Source: Proteiniphilum propionicum
GTDB lineage: Bacteria > Bacteroidota > Bacteroidia > Bacteroidales > Dysgonomonadaceae
Reading direction: 5' to 3'
DNA: 64,000 nucleotides
Assembly (NCBI RefSeq): GCF_022267555.1
Contig: NZ_CP073586.1
Coordinates: 372,001-436,000, forward strand
Shown: positions 1 through 7,168 of the stretch, piece after piece
Layout of the letters: every line of letters starts with the position of its first letter
Position numbering within the stretch: position 1 is the stretch's first letter
Position numbers and translations under genes: made by a program
The notes under the pieces: model-generated
Databases searched by the model: none
The model's input: the letters and a program-made list of their open reading frames with translations, nothing else
Told to the model about the DNA's origin: nothing

Positions 1-84
1 GGTGTGAAGGCAGCAAATGGAAATCATCCAAAGAAAAGCCATACCGAGCCGCAACCGATTTTTGTTCAATAAATTTTGTACCAT
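1..84 (-). CDS. Start of an exported protein, cut by the window edge
   Basis: Only the first 28 codons are present. They read as a typical export signal: a basic N-terminus (Asn-Lys-Asn-Arg-Leu-Arg), then a hydrophobic stretch ending in Ile-Cys-Cys, which could be a lipobox-like end. The ATG lies 6 bases after the stop codon of the alkaline-phosphatase-like gene upstream, so it is very probably the next gene of the same minus-strand operon. The rest of the protein is outside the window, so no function can be given. The assignment rests on reading-frame continuity, spacing and signal-like composition. Confidence 0.55.
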   Translation of the reverse strand, partial: MVQNLLNKNRLRLGMAFLWMISICCLHT

Positions 85-90
85 AAATTT

Positions 91-1269
91 TTATTTGATC
101 AGCAATGTTTCTTTCATTTTATGCAATACGTCCTCGTTGGCCTCTATCAGGTGTTCCGTTGAACCCGCCCTGTGCCACTCCGTTATCCTGTCCTGATGGT
201 AAAACGGCTCGGGCGTCAGGTATTCATTGGAGAGGGAGGAGATAATATTGGCCACATAGTTATTCTTCTCGGCAACCAAAACCAATTGGGCATACAGAAT
301 ATTGTATTGCCGGATTTGCTGATTGATGGTTTTGATATATCGGGCTGGATGATAGGATGATGCGTCCGTTTTTGCCATGATCTCTTCCACGGCTTTTCCC
401 GCCCCGCCGCCGGTGTTCGGGGCTTCCACGCCCAACAGCCGGGCAATTGTCGGCGCAAGGTCGGTATGCTCAAAGTAAGGGAGTTCACGTCCCCGGGCGA
501 TTCCGGTTCCGCCAAAGACCAACGGCGTCACCCAGCTATCCTCGTCGAGCATGGGATGCCATCCCACCTTACTCTGTCCGTGATCGGAGGTTACTATTAA
601 AACGGTACTCTCCCATTTTCCTGCCGTTTTCAGGTAATCGATCAACTCTCCCAGCAGTCTGTCGGCATTCTCAATGGCTTCGACATAAGGAGAACCCTCT
701 CCGAAAACATCTCTCGCATAAGGCTTCCCTTCACTGAACATGGCTATATTCGTACCTAGGGATCCCGGGCTTTGCAGGTGAACGCGCATAAAACGGATCT
801 CCTGGCTTTCCAGCAGGTTGATGGCCTGTTGTACCGTCTGATCATCCGTCAGCGAGTTATCCATGATACAGGTGGAGAAACCCCTTCCCACGGAACGATA
901 GGCGGTCGTGTTCACCACGAATGCCGTCTGTTGCTTCGGGGAGATCATCTCCTGGATCATTTTATTCTTCGGGCTCAGGAAGATGGTGCCTTCATGCAGC
1001 ATCGGGTTGGGAAAGGAGCAACTGTTCGACAGACTGTAATCCCCCACCGTGGGGTGATGGGGAATGATCATGTACGATTTCCGCACGTACGTCCCTCCCT
1101 TTATCAGGGAATTAAGCACCGGCATATTCAATTTTTCCGGCGCCTGCCAGTGCATTCCGTCAATCATGAACAGGATCACCCTTTCAGGCTCCTTCGCCGA
1201 TAAAGTCGATATATTCACCGACAAGAGATACAGCAGAAACAATACCAAACCTACATGTATTCTTTTCAT
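91..1269 (-). CDS. Alkaline phosphatase superfamily (phosphodiesterase/sulfatase-like) exported enzyme
   Basis: A 392-residue exported hydrolase of the metal-dependent alkaline phosphatase/nucleotide pyrophosphatase fold. Starting at the ATG at 1269 gives a good signal peptide (residues 1-24, ending Thr-Leu-Ser-Ala). An in-frame start 29 codons upstream adds an unlikely leader and overlaps the previous gene. Visible metal-site motifs are Asp37 in ILFMIDGMHW, Asp229-His230 in VTSDHG, and His238 and His268 further on. Thr74 in HHPTVG is a candidate nucleophile. The sulfatase signature Cys/Ser-x-Pro-x-Arg is absent, so a phosphodiesterase or phosphatase role is more likely than sulfatase. It follows the acetyltransferase and GH20 genes of PUL1 and probably removes a phosphate-type substituent from the glycan or a released product. 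The substrate is unknown. Confidence 0.75.
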   Translation of the reverse strand: MKRIHVGLVLFLLYLLSVNISTLSAKEPERVILFMIDGMHWQAPEKLNMPVLNSLIKGGTYVRKSYMIIPHHPTVGDYSLSNSCSFPNPMLHEGTIFLSPKNKMIQEMISPKQQTAFVVNTTAYRSVGRGFSTCIMDNSLTDDQTVQQAINLLESQEIRFMRVHLQSPGSLGTNIAMFSEGKPYARDVFGEGSPYVEAIENADRLLGELIDYLKTAGKWESTVLIVTSDHGQSKVGWHPMLDEDSWVTPLVFGGTGIARGRELPYFEHTDLAPTIARLLGVEAPNTGGGAGKAVEEIMAKTDASSYHPARYIKTINQQIRQYNILYAQLVLVAEKNNYVANIISSLSNEYLTPEPFYHQDRITEWHRAGSTEHLIEANEDVLHKMKETLLIK

Positions 1270-1282
1270 ATCATTATTTATT

Positions 1283-2401
1283 TTACAATTTAATGAAAAT
1301 ATTCCGTTTATACATATAATAGCAGATGCCCCAGACCATAAACGCCACCACCGCAATCGTCACCATGTTGATCACCATATCGCCTCCCCAGCCAAAAAGA
1401 CGGTACGTGAACGGACGGGCCATCCGGGTAAGCAGACTCTTTCCGCCGAGGCTGCTGAAAAGGTAAATAAAAATAGGGTTCATACCCACGATGGCAAAGA
1501 ACGTGGCTACCTTTCTGAAGCGGAGTATATCCACAAAGAGATAGGACAATCCCATCGCCAGCAAGCACCAACCGCCGCTGAAAATGACAAAAGAGCCGGT
1601 GCTGATACGCTCTATCATGGGGATACATAACCCCAGCAGATACCCTCCCATGATCCCGGCGACCCCGGTTGAAAGCATGATCCATAGTTTTTTCTTTCGG
1701 GGCCAATCAGTCATTAATAATTTTCCTATGCAGACGCCCCAGAGGATATGGGCGCAAGTAGGCACCGCATTGAATGTGACCCAATGGTCGGGATGCAGAT
1801 GACCCACTGTGACTGAATCTAACCATGCGCCGAAATTGTGGTCGGGCGTGTAGGGCATATTGTATCCTTTTATCGACCAAAGCTGGTAAAGCAGGTCGGA
1901 GACCAGTATCAGCGCAAAGGAAACCACCAGTTGCCATTTCACATCCTTTTGCAACAACAGAAAGGCAAACACATACACAAACGCCAGTTGGGGAAGGATA
2001 TTGGTCAGGTAATAGGTATCGTCTTTTGCTCCCAGCATAAAACCGAGCAGCAGCAGCCAGAAGGAACGCTTCAGGGCATGGATGAACGACCGCTTCCAGC
2101 TATCGCCCCGTGCAAGCCTTTTGGAAAGAGAGAAAGGCATGGAGACACCGACGATAAACATAAAAAAAGGCTGTATCAGGTCCCAGAAATAGATCTCGAA
2201 CCAGTTGCCGTGATTGGAGTGCTTGTCGAGCCAGGCAATAAACGCACCTCCCTGCCCCTGTTCCGTCATTTGGTGAAACAGGGTCGCTATCCCCGATACA
2301 AGGATAAACATCACCAATCCCCTAAAGAAGTCTATGGAAAGGATTCTTTCCTGTTCCTTGCCCATGCCGGTAGGCACATGGTTTGTTTGATTCGATTCCA
2401 T
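1283..2401 (-). CDS. Heparan-alpha-glucosaminide N-acetyltransferase-like membrane protein
   Basis: A 372-residue polytopic inner-membrane protein with about ten hydrophobic segments, of the DUF1624/DUF5009 (HGSNAT-like) acyltransferase group. The family hallmark near the N-terminus is visible: His64-Gly-Asn-Trp, then WDLIQPFFMFIVGVSMPFS. This corresponds to the His-x-x-Trp region holding the active-site histidine of human HGSNAT. Family members are thought to carry acetyl groups from cytosolic acetyl-CoA across the membrane to amino-sugar termini. The ATG lies 4 bases after the GH20 stop codon, so the two are translationally close. The pairing suggests acetylation of terminal glucosamine before hexosaminidase cleavage, as in lysosomal heparan breakdown. 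The family call is firm; the substrate is inferred. Confidence 0.8.
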   Translation of the reverse strand: MESNQTNHVPTGMGKEQERILSIDFFRGLVMFILVSGIATLFHQMTEQGQGGAFIAWLDKHSNHGNWFEIYFWDLIQPFFMFIVGVSMPFSLSKRLARGDSWKRSFIHALKRSFWLLLLGFMLGAKDDTYYLTNILPQLAFVYVFAFLLLQKDVKWQLVVSFALILVSDLLYQLWSIKGYNMPYTPDHNFGAWLDSVTVGHLHPDHWVTFNAVPTCAHILWGVCIGKLLMTDWPRKKKLWIMLSTGVAGIMGGYLLGLCIPMIERISTGSFVIFSGGWCLLAMGLSYLFVDILRFRKVATFFAIVGMNPIFIYLFSSLGGKSLLTRMARPFTYRLFGWGGDMVINMVTIAVVAFMVWGICYYMYKRNIFIKL

Positions 2402-2405
2402 CTCT

Positions 2406-4022
2406 TCAATCTTTTTTTCTCATTTCCGGCCCTGCAACTTCAGGACTTGAATCGGGGTTTTTATAATCGAAGAAAACGATGCCGGATTTTTTGTAAATTT
2501 CCATCATCCTGTCCATCCGCAAATTGAAGTTCTCGTAATTTTTTGACCGATCTTGCGTCCATGCGGCTTCCGCCAATGCCGACAGCCGGGGATATACCAT
2601 AAACTGTAACCGCTCGGACGTATGAATTCTTTCTGTCCATACATTCCCTTGCAGGCCTTTGACCAATGGTGTAGCCACAGATATGCCTGAAGTGTAACCC
2701 GTACCGGGAAAATGATAGACCCTTTCCATGGGTGCGTACTCGCCTTTCGACCATTTCCGGCCGTATTGATGCAACGGATGCTGGACGAAATCCAAATAGA
2801 GGGGCAGCCGCGGACACAGCACTATTTCATAACCTTTACTTATCGCTTTTTCAAGCTGTTCAGGCCTCTCTTGACGCCACCACATCACCACCGTATTGGA
2901 CACGGGCAAGCCGGCAGTGACCACTTCATCCCATCCCATAACGGTTTTACCCAGCGTACGGATGGAGTCCGACATCCTGTTCAGGAAGTAGTGTTCCACT
3001 GCCACCAGGTCGTTGAGTCGTTCTGTTCTCATCAGCTCTCCGATTTCAGTCAAGTGATTCCACTGCTCATTGCCAAAGTGCACCTCATCTCCGCCTATAT
3101 GGATATATTTTGAAGGAAAAAGAGCGGTTATCTCTTTTAGAATATTTGTTAGAAACGTATAGGTGCCCTCTTTCCCCGGATTAAAAGTAAAGTGGGGATA
3201 CCGCTTTGAACCGCTGCCGCTGAACTCGGGATAGGCTTTAACCGCGGAGGTGGCATGTCCCGGCATATCTATTTCGGGAATGACTTCGATAAACCGCTCT
3301 GCCGCATATTGCACTATTTCGGCTATTTCGGCCTGTGTGTAATATTGAGCCGGGGCATCCGGATCGGTGAGGTTGCCGATGGCTCCCACGGAAGTCAATA
3401 GGGGATACTGCTTGATTTCGATTCTCCACCCCTGGGAGTCGGTAAGGTGCCAGTGGAATTTATTTAGTTTGTGCAACGCCATCAAGTCGAGTAATTTCTT
3501 CACTTCGGCTTTTCCCATAAAATGGCGGGATTCATCCAGCATCAAACCGCGCCAGCCATAACGGGGATTGTCACGAATGACGGCACATGGAATGGAGCCT
3601 ACTGCCCCGGCACTGTTTATCAACTGAAAAGCCGACTGCAACCCGTAAAAACAACCGTTTGCACATCCGGCTTCAATAATAATACCTGTGGGGGAAACTA
3701 TCAACCGGTATTCTTCGGGATTGTGACAGACTGCGTTTCTGACTAATTGTATCCATCCCTTTTTCCCTGTCTTCTTTGCTTGCAAGGAAAAATTTTCCAG
3801 CGTTTCCACAAATCCGGGAATCAGGGAGCTGAATTCCCCTGATTCGGCCGAGACAGTGATTACTTGAGGAACTATTGACACGCCTTCCCTTTGTTCATAA
3901 TGATTGGGAAAAGGTATAATTCCCTGAGCATTGCCTATGACAAATGAAAGGGATAAAAAGAAAAGGAAGGCTATAATACGATTATTTACCACAGAACAAA
4001 TTTGATATTTATTATTAATCAT
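2406..4022 (-). CDS. Beta-N-acetylhexosaminidase, GH20
   Basis: A 538-residue exported exo-enzyme that removes terminal beta-linked GlcNAc or GalNAc by substrate-assisted catalysis. The N-terminus is hydrophobic (residues 15-32, ending Gly-Asn-Ala-Gln), a signal peptide. A GH20 N-terminal domain spans about 35-150 and the catalytic barrel about 153-500. Diagnostic motifs are RGLMLDESRHF (158-168), KFHWHLTDSQGWR (188-200), EIDMPGHATSA and the catalytic pair Asp312-Glu313 in HIGGDE. The length is normal for a Bacteroidota GH20. It sits in PUL1 ahead of the acetyltransferase-like gene. The start at 4022 is preceded by a candidate promoter and a 14-bp palindrome. The family assignment is secure; linkage preference is not visible. 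Confidence 0.93.
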   Translation of the reverse strand: MINNKYQICSVVNNRIIAFLFFLSLSFVIGNAQGIIPFPNHYEQREGVSIVPQVITVSAESGEFSSLIPGFVETLENFSLQAKKTGKKGWIQLVRNAVCHNPEEYRLIVSPTGIIIEAGCANGCFYGLQSAFQLINSAGAVGSIPCAVIRDNPRYGWRGLMLDESRHFMGKAEVKKLLDLMALHKLNKFHWHLTDSQGWRIEIKQYPLLTSVGAIGNLTDPDAPAQYYTQAEIAEIVQYAAERFIEVIPEIDMPGHATSAVKAYPEFSGSGSKRYPHFTFNPGKEGTYTFLTNILKEITALFPSKYIHIGGDEVHFGNEQWNHLTEIGELMRTERLNDLVAVEHYFLNRMSDSIRTLGKTVMGWDEVVTAGLPVSNTVVMWWRQERPEQLEKAISKGYEIVLCPRLPLYLDFVQHPLHQYGRKWSKGEYAPMERVYHFPGTGYTSGISVATPLVKGLQGNVWTERIHTSERLQFMVYPRLSALAEAAWTQDRSKNYENFNLRMDRMMEIYKKSGIVFFDYKNPDSSPEVAGPEMRKKD

Positions 4023-4097
4023 TTTACTTTCTCCTTATATCTGCTAAATGTTATGTATCATTGTTTTTTCTAAATTCGGCAGTTTAATATCCTTGGT

Positions 4098-4132
4098 CAA
4101 AATTAAAGATAATCTTACAATAAGCGCTTATT
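4098..4132 (-). promoter_or_regulatory. Candidate promoter with palindrome upstream of the GH20 gene
   Basis: On the minus strand, 4105-4098 reads TAATTTTG, an exact match to the Bacteroidota -7 box TAnnTTTG, about 75 bases before the GH20 start. Just upstream, 4119-4132 is the perfect 14-bp palindrome AATAAGCGCTTATT, in the position of the -20 to -33 region. That is where an operator or activator site would sit. This would give the last genes of PUL1 their own promoter. No regulator gene is adjacent, so the function is inferred from position only. Confidence 0.35.
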
Positions 4133-4170
4133 TAGCTACACTACAGCGATATGTATGGAAGAGAAATGGA

Positions 4171-5475
4171 TTAATGCTTGTCATTCAACAATTTGGAAAT
4201 GGCATCTAAAAGCACTTCTTCCGCTTCAGGGGTTACTTTCGCCACCTCCACCTCGTAACCTCCCTGAGTAAAAGCTTTGGAACTGGGAATATATCCAAAC
4301 CCCAGGTCGCCGTACGCCGCCATAGCAACAAACAAATCTGGTCGCATTTTTTTTGCGGCTAACTGATACTCAACCGTTAATTCTCCCGGGAGAAAAAGAA
4401 TCCTGGAGTTGCCAAGAGCCAGGCACTGGATGTCAACTTTTTTCCCCGATTTTGTTCTCTGCCAAAGGTCTTTGCCTGCCTTTACCGAGTCCAGCGGTAA
4501 AGAAACCGGTTCAACACTCCATTTAATATCGGAAGTTGCAACAAGACTTCGTTTGGAATTTTCCCAAGCCCGGTTCATCCCGTCTGCAACTCTTTCAGCT
4601 AAAACACCTCTGTTTTCTTGCGAACCATCGTTGTATTTACCTGCTCCCACGTTTCCACCTGCTCCCGTGAAATAAACTTGTAACGCATCGGGTACAGCAA
4701 GTTGCCGATAAAAACGGGCTATCCCGGGGTAGTCTGGATTGGGTACGCCGGTGCCGTAATAACTTTGCGGGTGAGTGGCGTAGAAGTTTAACACAGCAAC
4801 GGGTTTATCCTCATTCCAAAAGCTCACAGCCGACAGCTTCGCGTCAACCAATCCTTCGGGCTCGGCACGTAATGTGGAATCTTTGCAGGCTGTCCAACGC
4901 ATGGCCTTTACTTTGCCTTCAACACCAAGAATCCGCCGGTTGGAAGCCACTCCGTACACTTGCGCTTCACCAAATCCTATGTGTGTAACGGGAATAAAAT
5001 TCTCGAATGAACTTGCAACTGCCATTTCGAGGCGGTGTATAACAGACAATGCAAAATTGTCGTTTATGAAATCACGTGGATAAGGGGCATCATGCTGGTG
5101 GACAACGTGAACGGCCACCCGTTCTGGTGTGGTTCCCGCAGCCCGGGCAAGCGAACGCTTGAACTCATCGTAACAGTCGTTCGCTATGCCGAGCCAGTCC
5201 AAAGAAACCAAGACGACCGGTTCTCCCGGGCCGGATAGAACAATCCCTTTTGCCCGAAGCCCCAAATCCCATGTATTTATTACAACTCCATACGGCATTT
5301 TGTAGCTAATAGGAGGGGTGATATCAATATCAAAAACAGCAGCATGCAATCCTTCTGTTGTCGGTTTATTTTGAATATCATTTTTTTCTTGAACAGATTC
5401 AGGAAAAAATGACATGCACAAAATTAGATACAGGTTCAAGACTATCAAGACTATCACTGATGAATTTTTTTTCAT
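4171..5475 (-). CDS. Neutral ceramidase N-terminal-like metalloprotein, nucleophile motif not conserved
   Basis: A 434-residue exported protein matching the N-terminal catalytic fold of neutral/alkaline ceramidases (about residues 42-350). A hydrophobic leader (6-24) contains Leu-Ile-Leu-Cys20, a possible lipobox. Zinc-ligand motifs are present: AVHVVHQHDAP (His126 and His128) and NFYATHPQSYY (His235). The ceramidase segment that carries the catalytic serine (Gly-Asp-Val-Ser-Pro-Asn in the family) is replaced by TGAGGNVGAGKYND (270-283), without that serine. Many Bacteroidota proteins annotated as ceramidase-like are in PULs and may act on other amides or esters, so lipid activity should not be assumed. 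Its start overlaps the stop of the aminotransferase gene by 4 bases (ATGA), indicating coupled translation and a linked role. Confidence 0.75.
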   Translation of the reverse strand: MKKNSSVIVLIVLNLYLILCMSFFPESVQEKNDIQNKPTTEGLHAAVFDIDITPPISYKMPYGVVINTWDLGLRAKGIVLSGPGEPVVLVSLDWLGIANDCYDEFKRSLARAAGTTPERVAVHVVHQHDAPYPRDFINDNFALSVIHRLEMAVASSFENFIPVTHIGFGEAQVYGVASNRRILGVEGKVKAMRWTACKDSTLRAEPEGLVDAKLSAVSFWNEDKPVAVLNFYATHPQSYYGTGVPNPDYPGIARFYRQLAVPDALQVYFTGAGGNVGAGKYNDGSQENRGVLAERVADGMNRAWENSKRSLVATSDIKWSVEPVSLPLDSVKAGKDLWQRTKSGKKVDIQCLALGNSRILFLPGELTVEYQLAAKKMRPDLFVAMAAYGDLGFGYIPSSKAFTQGGYEVEVAKVTPEAEEVLLDAISKLLNDKH

Positions 5476-6863
5476 GACTGTTTGTTCTTTATCTGTTCTG
5501 CATTATGATAAATCTTTTCGATGGCGGATGCTATATTTTTCATATCCGATTTAGAACCCAACAGTATATTTTGTGGGATCCAGACTGCCTGTTCGTTGCA
5601 CAGTTTCTCGTTCACCGGACACCGGTTCTCCTCTGCGTATTTATCGTAATTCAGCCTCTCAGCAGGATATAATTTTCGGAAATATTTGCTTTCAAAGGCA
5701 TTTTTCAAATAAGGCATTTTGTTTAATTCCATATATCCACCGGAACAGGGAACGCCTTCGGCATGCAACGCCTCCAAAAATTTATTCCGGGGCAATCCCT
5801 TGAAATCCTCTCTGTTATACAAAAATGGGAACAGGTGAAAAGCAGCTCTTGTTACATTTTTATATAGCTTATAAGGTACAATTCCCGGAATTTTTGCGAT
5901 TAGCGACCGAAGATACCTGGCATTTTCGTTCCTTTCCGTTGTCTGCTCTTCCAAACGCTCAAGCTGTGCCAATCCGATAGCTGCCTGATACTCGGTAATG
6001 CGTAGTTTCGTGCCTACCATCACGGTACCGGCACCGATTTGCCCCGCTGTAGAACCGTAAGGATTGCCGTAATTGTGATACGAAAAACAACGGTCCATGA
6101 ATTCATCGTCGTCGCTGACGATGGCTCCCCCTTCGCCCATAGGCATATTTTTGGAGTTTTGAAAGCTAAAACACCCAGCATTCCCGAAGGTGCCGACCTT
6201 TTTTCCGTTAATCTCTGCCAACCATGCCTGGCAAGCATCTTCAACCACCAACAGGTTATGTTTATGTGCTATTTTCATGATCCGGTCCATATCGCAGGGT
6301 AGTCCCAGAATATGAACGGGTAGAATTGCACGGGTGCGGGGGGTTATCTTTTCCTCGATCTTGTCCGGATCCATCTGGAAAGTTTCGGGATCGACGTCCA
6401 CGAAAACGGGAATGGCCCCGTTGAACAGGATGCACGACACGGACGCGATGAAAGTGTAGGGCGTGACCAGCACCTCGTCTCCCCATCCGATCTCCAGCTG
6501 CGCCAGGGCTGTATTAAGGGCATTGGTTCCGTTCACCACAGCCAGGCAGCGTTTGGAACCCAGCAGTTGCGCCCATTTTTTTTCGAATTCATCCGTGACC
6601 TTGTCCCTCGACCACACCCCACCGCGCATCACCTCCAGCAATCTCTTCTCGTCGGTTTCCGGTTTCCACACAGGCCACGAAGGCCAGTCGTGGGAGGTTA
6701 TCAGGGGGCTTCCACCTAAAACGGCGGGCGTGGTTTTGTTTATCGCCGTACAACTTGCCAGCACCCTGCCTGTCGTTCCCGCTCCCATGACAGCACCCGT
6801 TCCGACAATTAAATTCGTTTTTATAAATTCACGACGTGAATAGTTTTTATTCTTAAATTTCAT
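5472..6863 (-). CDS. Tat-exported lipoprotein aminotransferase, DegT/DnrJ/EryC1/StrS family
   Basis: A 463-residue PLP-dependent sugar aminotransferase-type protein. The ATG at 6863 is chosen because it places a complete twin-arginine motif (SRREFIK, residues 9-15) at the N-terminus. The hydrophobic stretch that follows ends in the lipobox Leu-Ala-Ser-Cys38. The DegT fold begins near residue 46. Visible motifs are NGTNALNTAL (111-120), VEDACQAW with PLP-contacting Asp209, and FSFQNSKNMPMGEGG with the Schiff-base Lys238. Catalytic residues look intact. Cytosolic relatives make amino-sugars for surface polysaccharides; a membrane-anchored extracytoplasmic version is unusual. Tat export would let it fold and load PLP first. 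It is coupled to the ceramidase-like gene, and its amino donor and substrate are unknown. Confidence 0.85.
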   Translation of the reverse strand: MKFKNKNYSRREFIKTNLIVGTGAVMGAGTTGRVLASCTAINKTTPAVLGGSPLITSHDWPSWPVWKPETDEKRLLEVMRGGVWSRDKVTDEFEKKWAQLLGSKRCLAVVNGTNALNTALAQLEIGWGDEVLVTPYTFIASVSCILFNGAIPVFVDVDPETFQMDPDKIEEKITPRTRAILPVHILGLPCDMDRIMKIAHKHNLLVVEDACQAWLAEINGKKVGTFGNAGCFSFQNSKNMPMGEGGAIVSDDDEFMDRCFSYHNYGNPYGSTAGQIGAGTVMVGTKLRITEYQAAIGLAQLERLEEQTTERNENARYLRSLIAKIPGIVPYKLYKNVTRAAFHLFPFLYNREDFKGLPRNKFLEALHAEGVPCSGGYMELNKMPYLKNAFESKYFRKLYPAERLNYDKYAEENRCPVNEKLCNEQAVWIPQNILLGSKSDMKNIASAIEKIYHNAEQIKNKQS

Positions 6864-7168
6864 TTTAATTATTGTTTCAGGTTTGGATTCAGAATGTATT
6901 TCCATAATAACACAACAAATCCAGCTAATAAAAAATTTTCTCAACCTAGACAAAGGGAGGCATGTCCTTTTATCCCTAAAAATAGATTCCTAAAATTATA
7001 TTTCAATATTTTGAATATTAATGCTTCGTTAAATCTTCATTTATAACACTGACAGTCAATAAATTATGCTAAATCCCGGAAAGCGCCATACTCTATTGAT
7101 ATTCAATGAATTATAAGAATTATTTAAAAATACCGAAGTGTTGAATATGATAATAATATTTAAACTTT
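6864..7168. other. AT-rich intergenic gap in PUL1
   Basis: About 305 bases between the beta-helix lipoprotein and the aminotransferase. It is AT-rich with small imperfect inverted repeats (for example around TTCAATATTTTGAA near 7001-7014). No reading frame with a recognisable product, no clear terminator and no exact TAnnTTTG box on the minus strand were found. It may hold a secondary promoter for the aminotransferase-ceramidase pair, but nothing specific supports that. Confidence 0.5.

Noticed and set aside
91-1269. Sulfatase annotation for the alkaline-phosphatase-superfamily gene
   Set aside because: The sulfatase signature Cys/Ser-x-Pro-x-Arg needed for formylglycine formation is not present.
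1270-1356. Longer start of the phosphatase-like gene
   Set aside because: The extra 29 residues do not resemble a signal and would overlap the end of the acetyltransferase gene; the ATG at 1269 gives a clean signal peptide.
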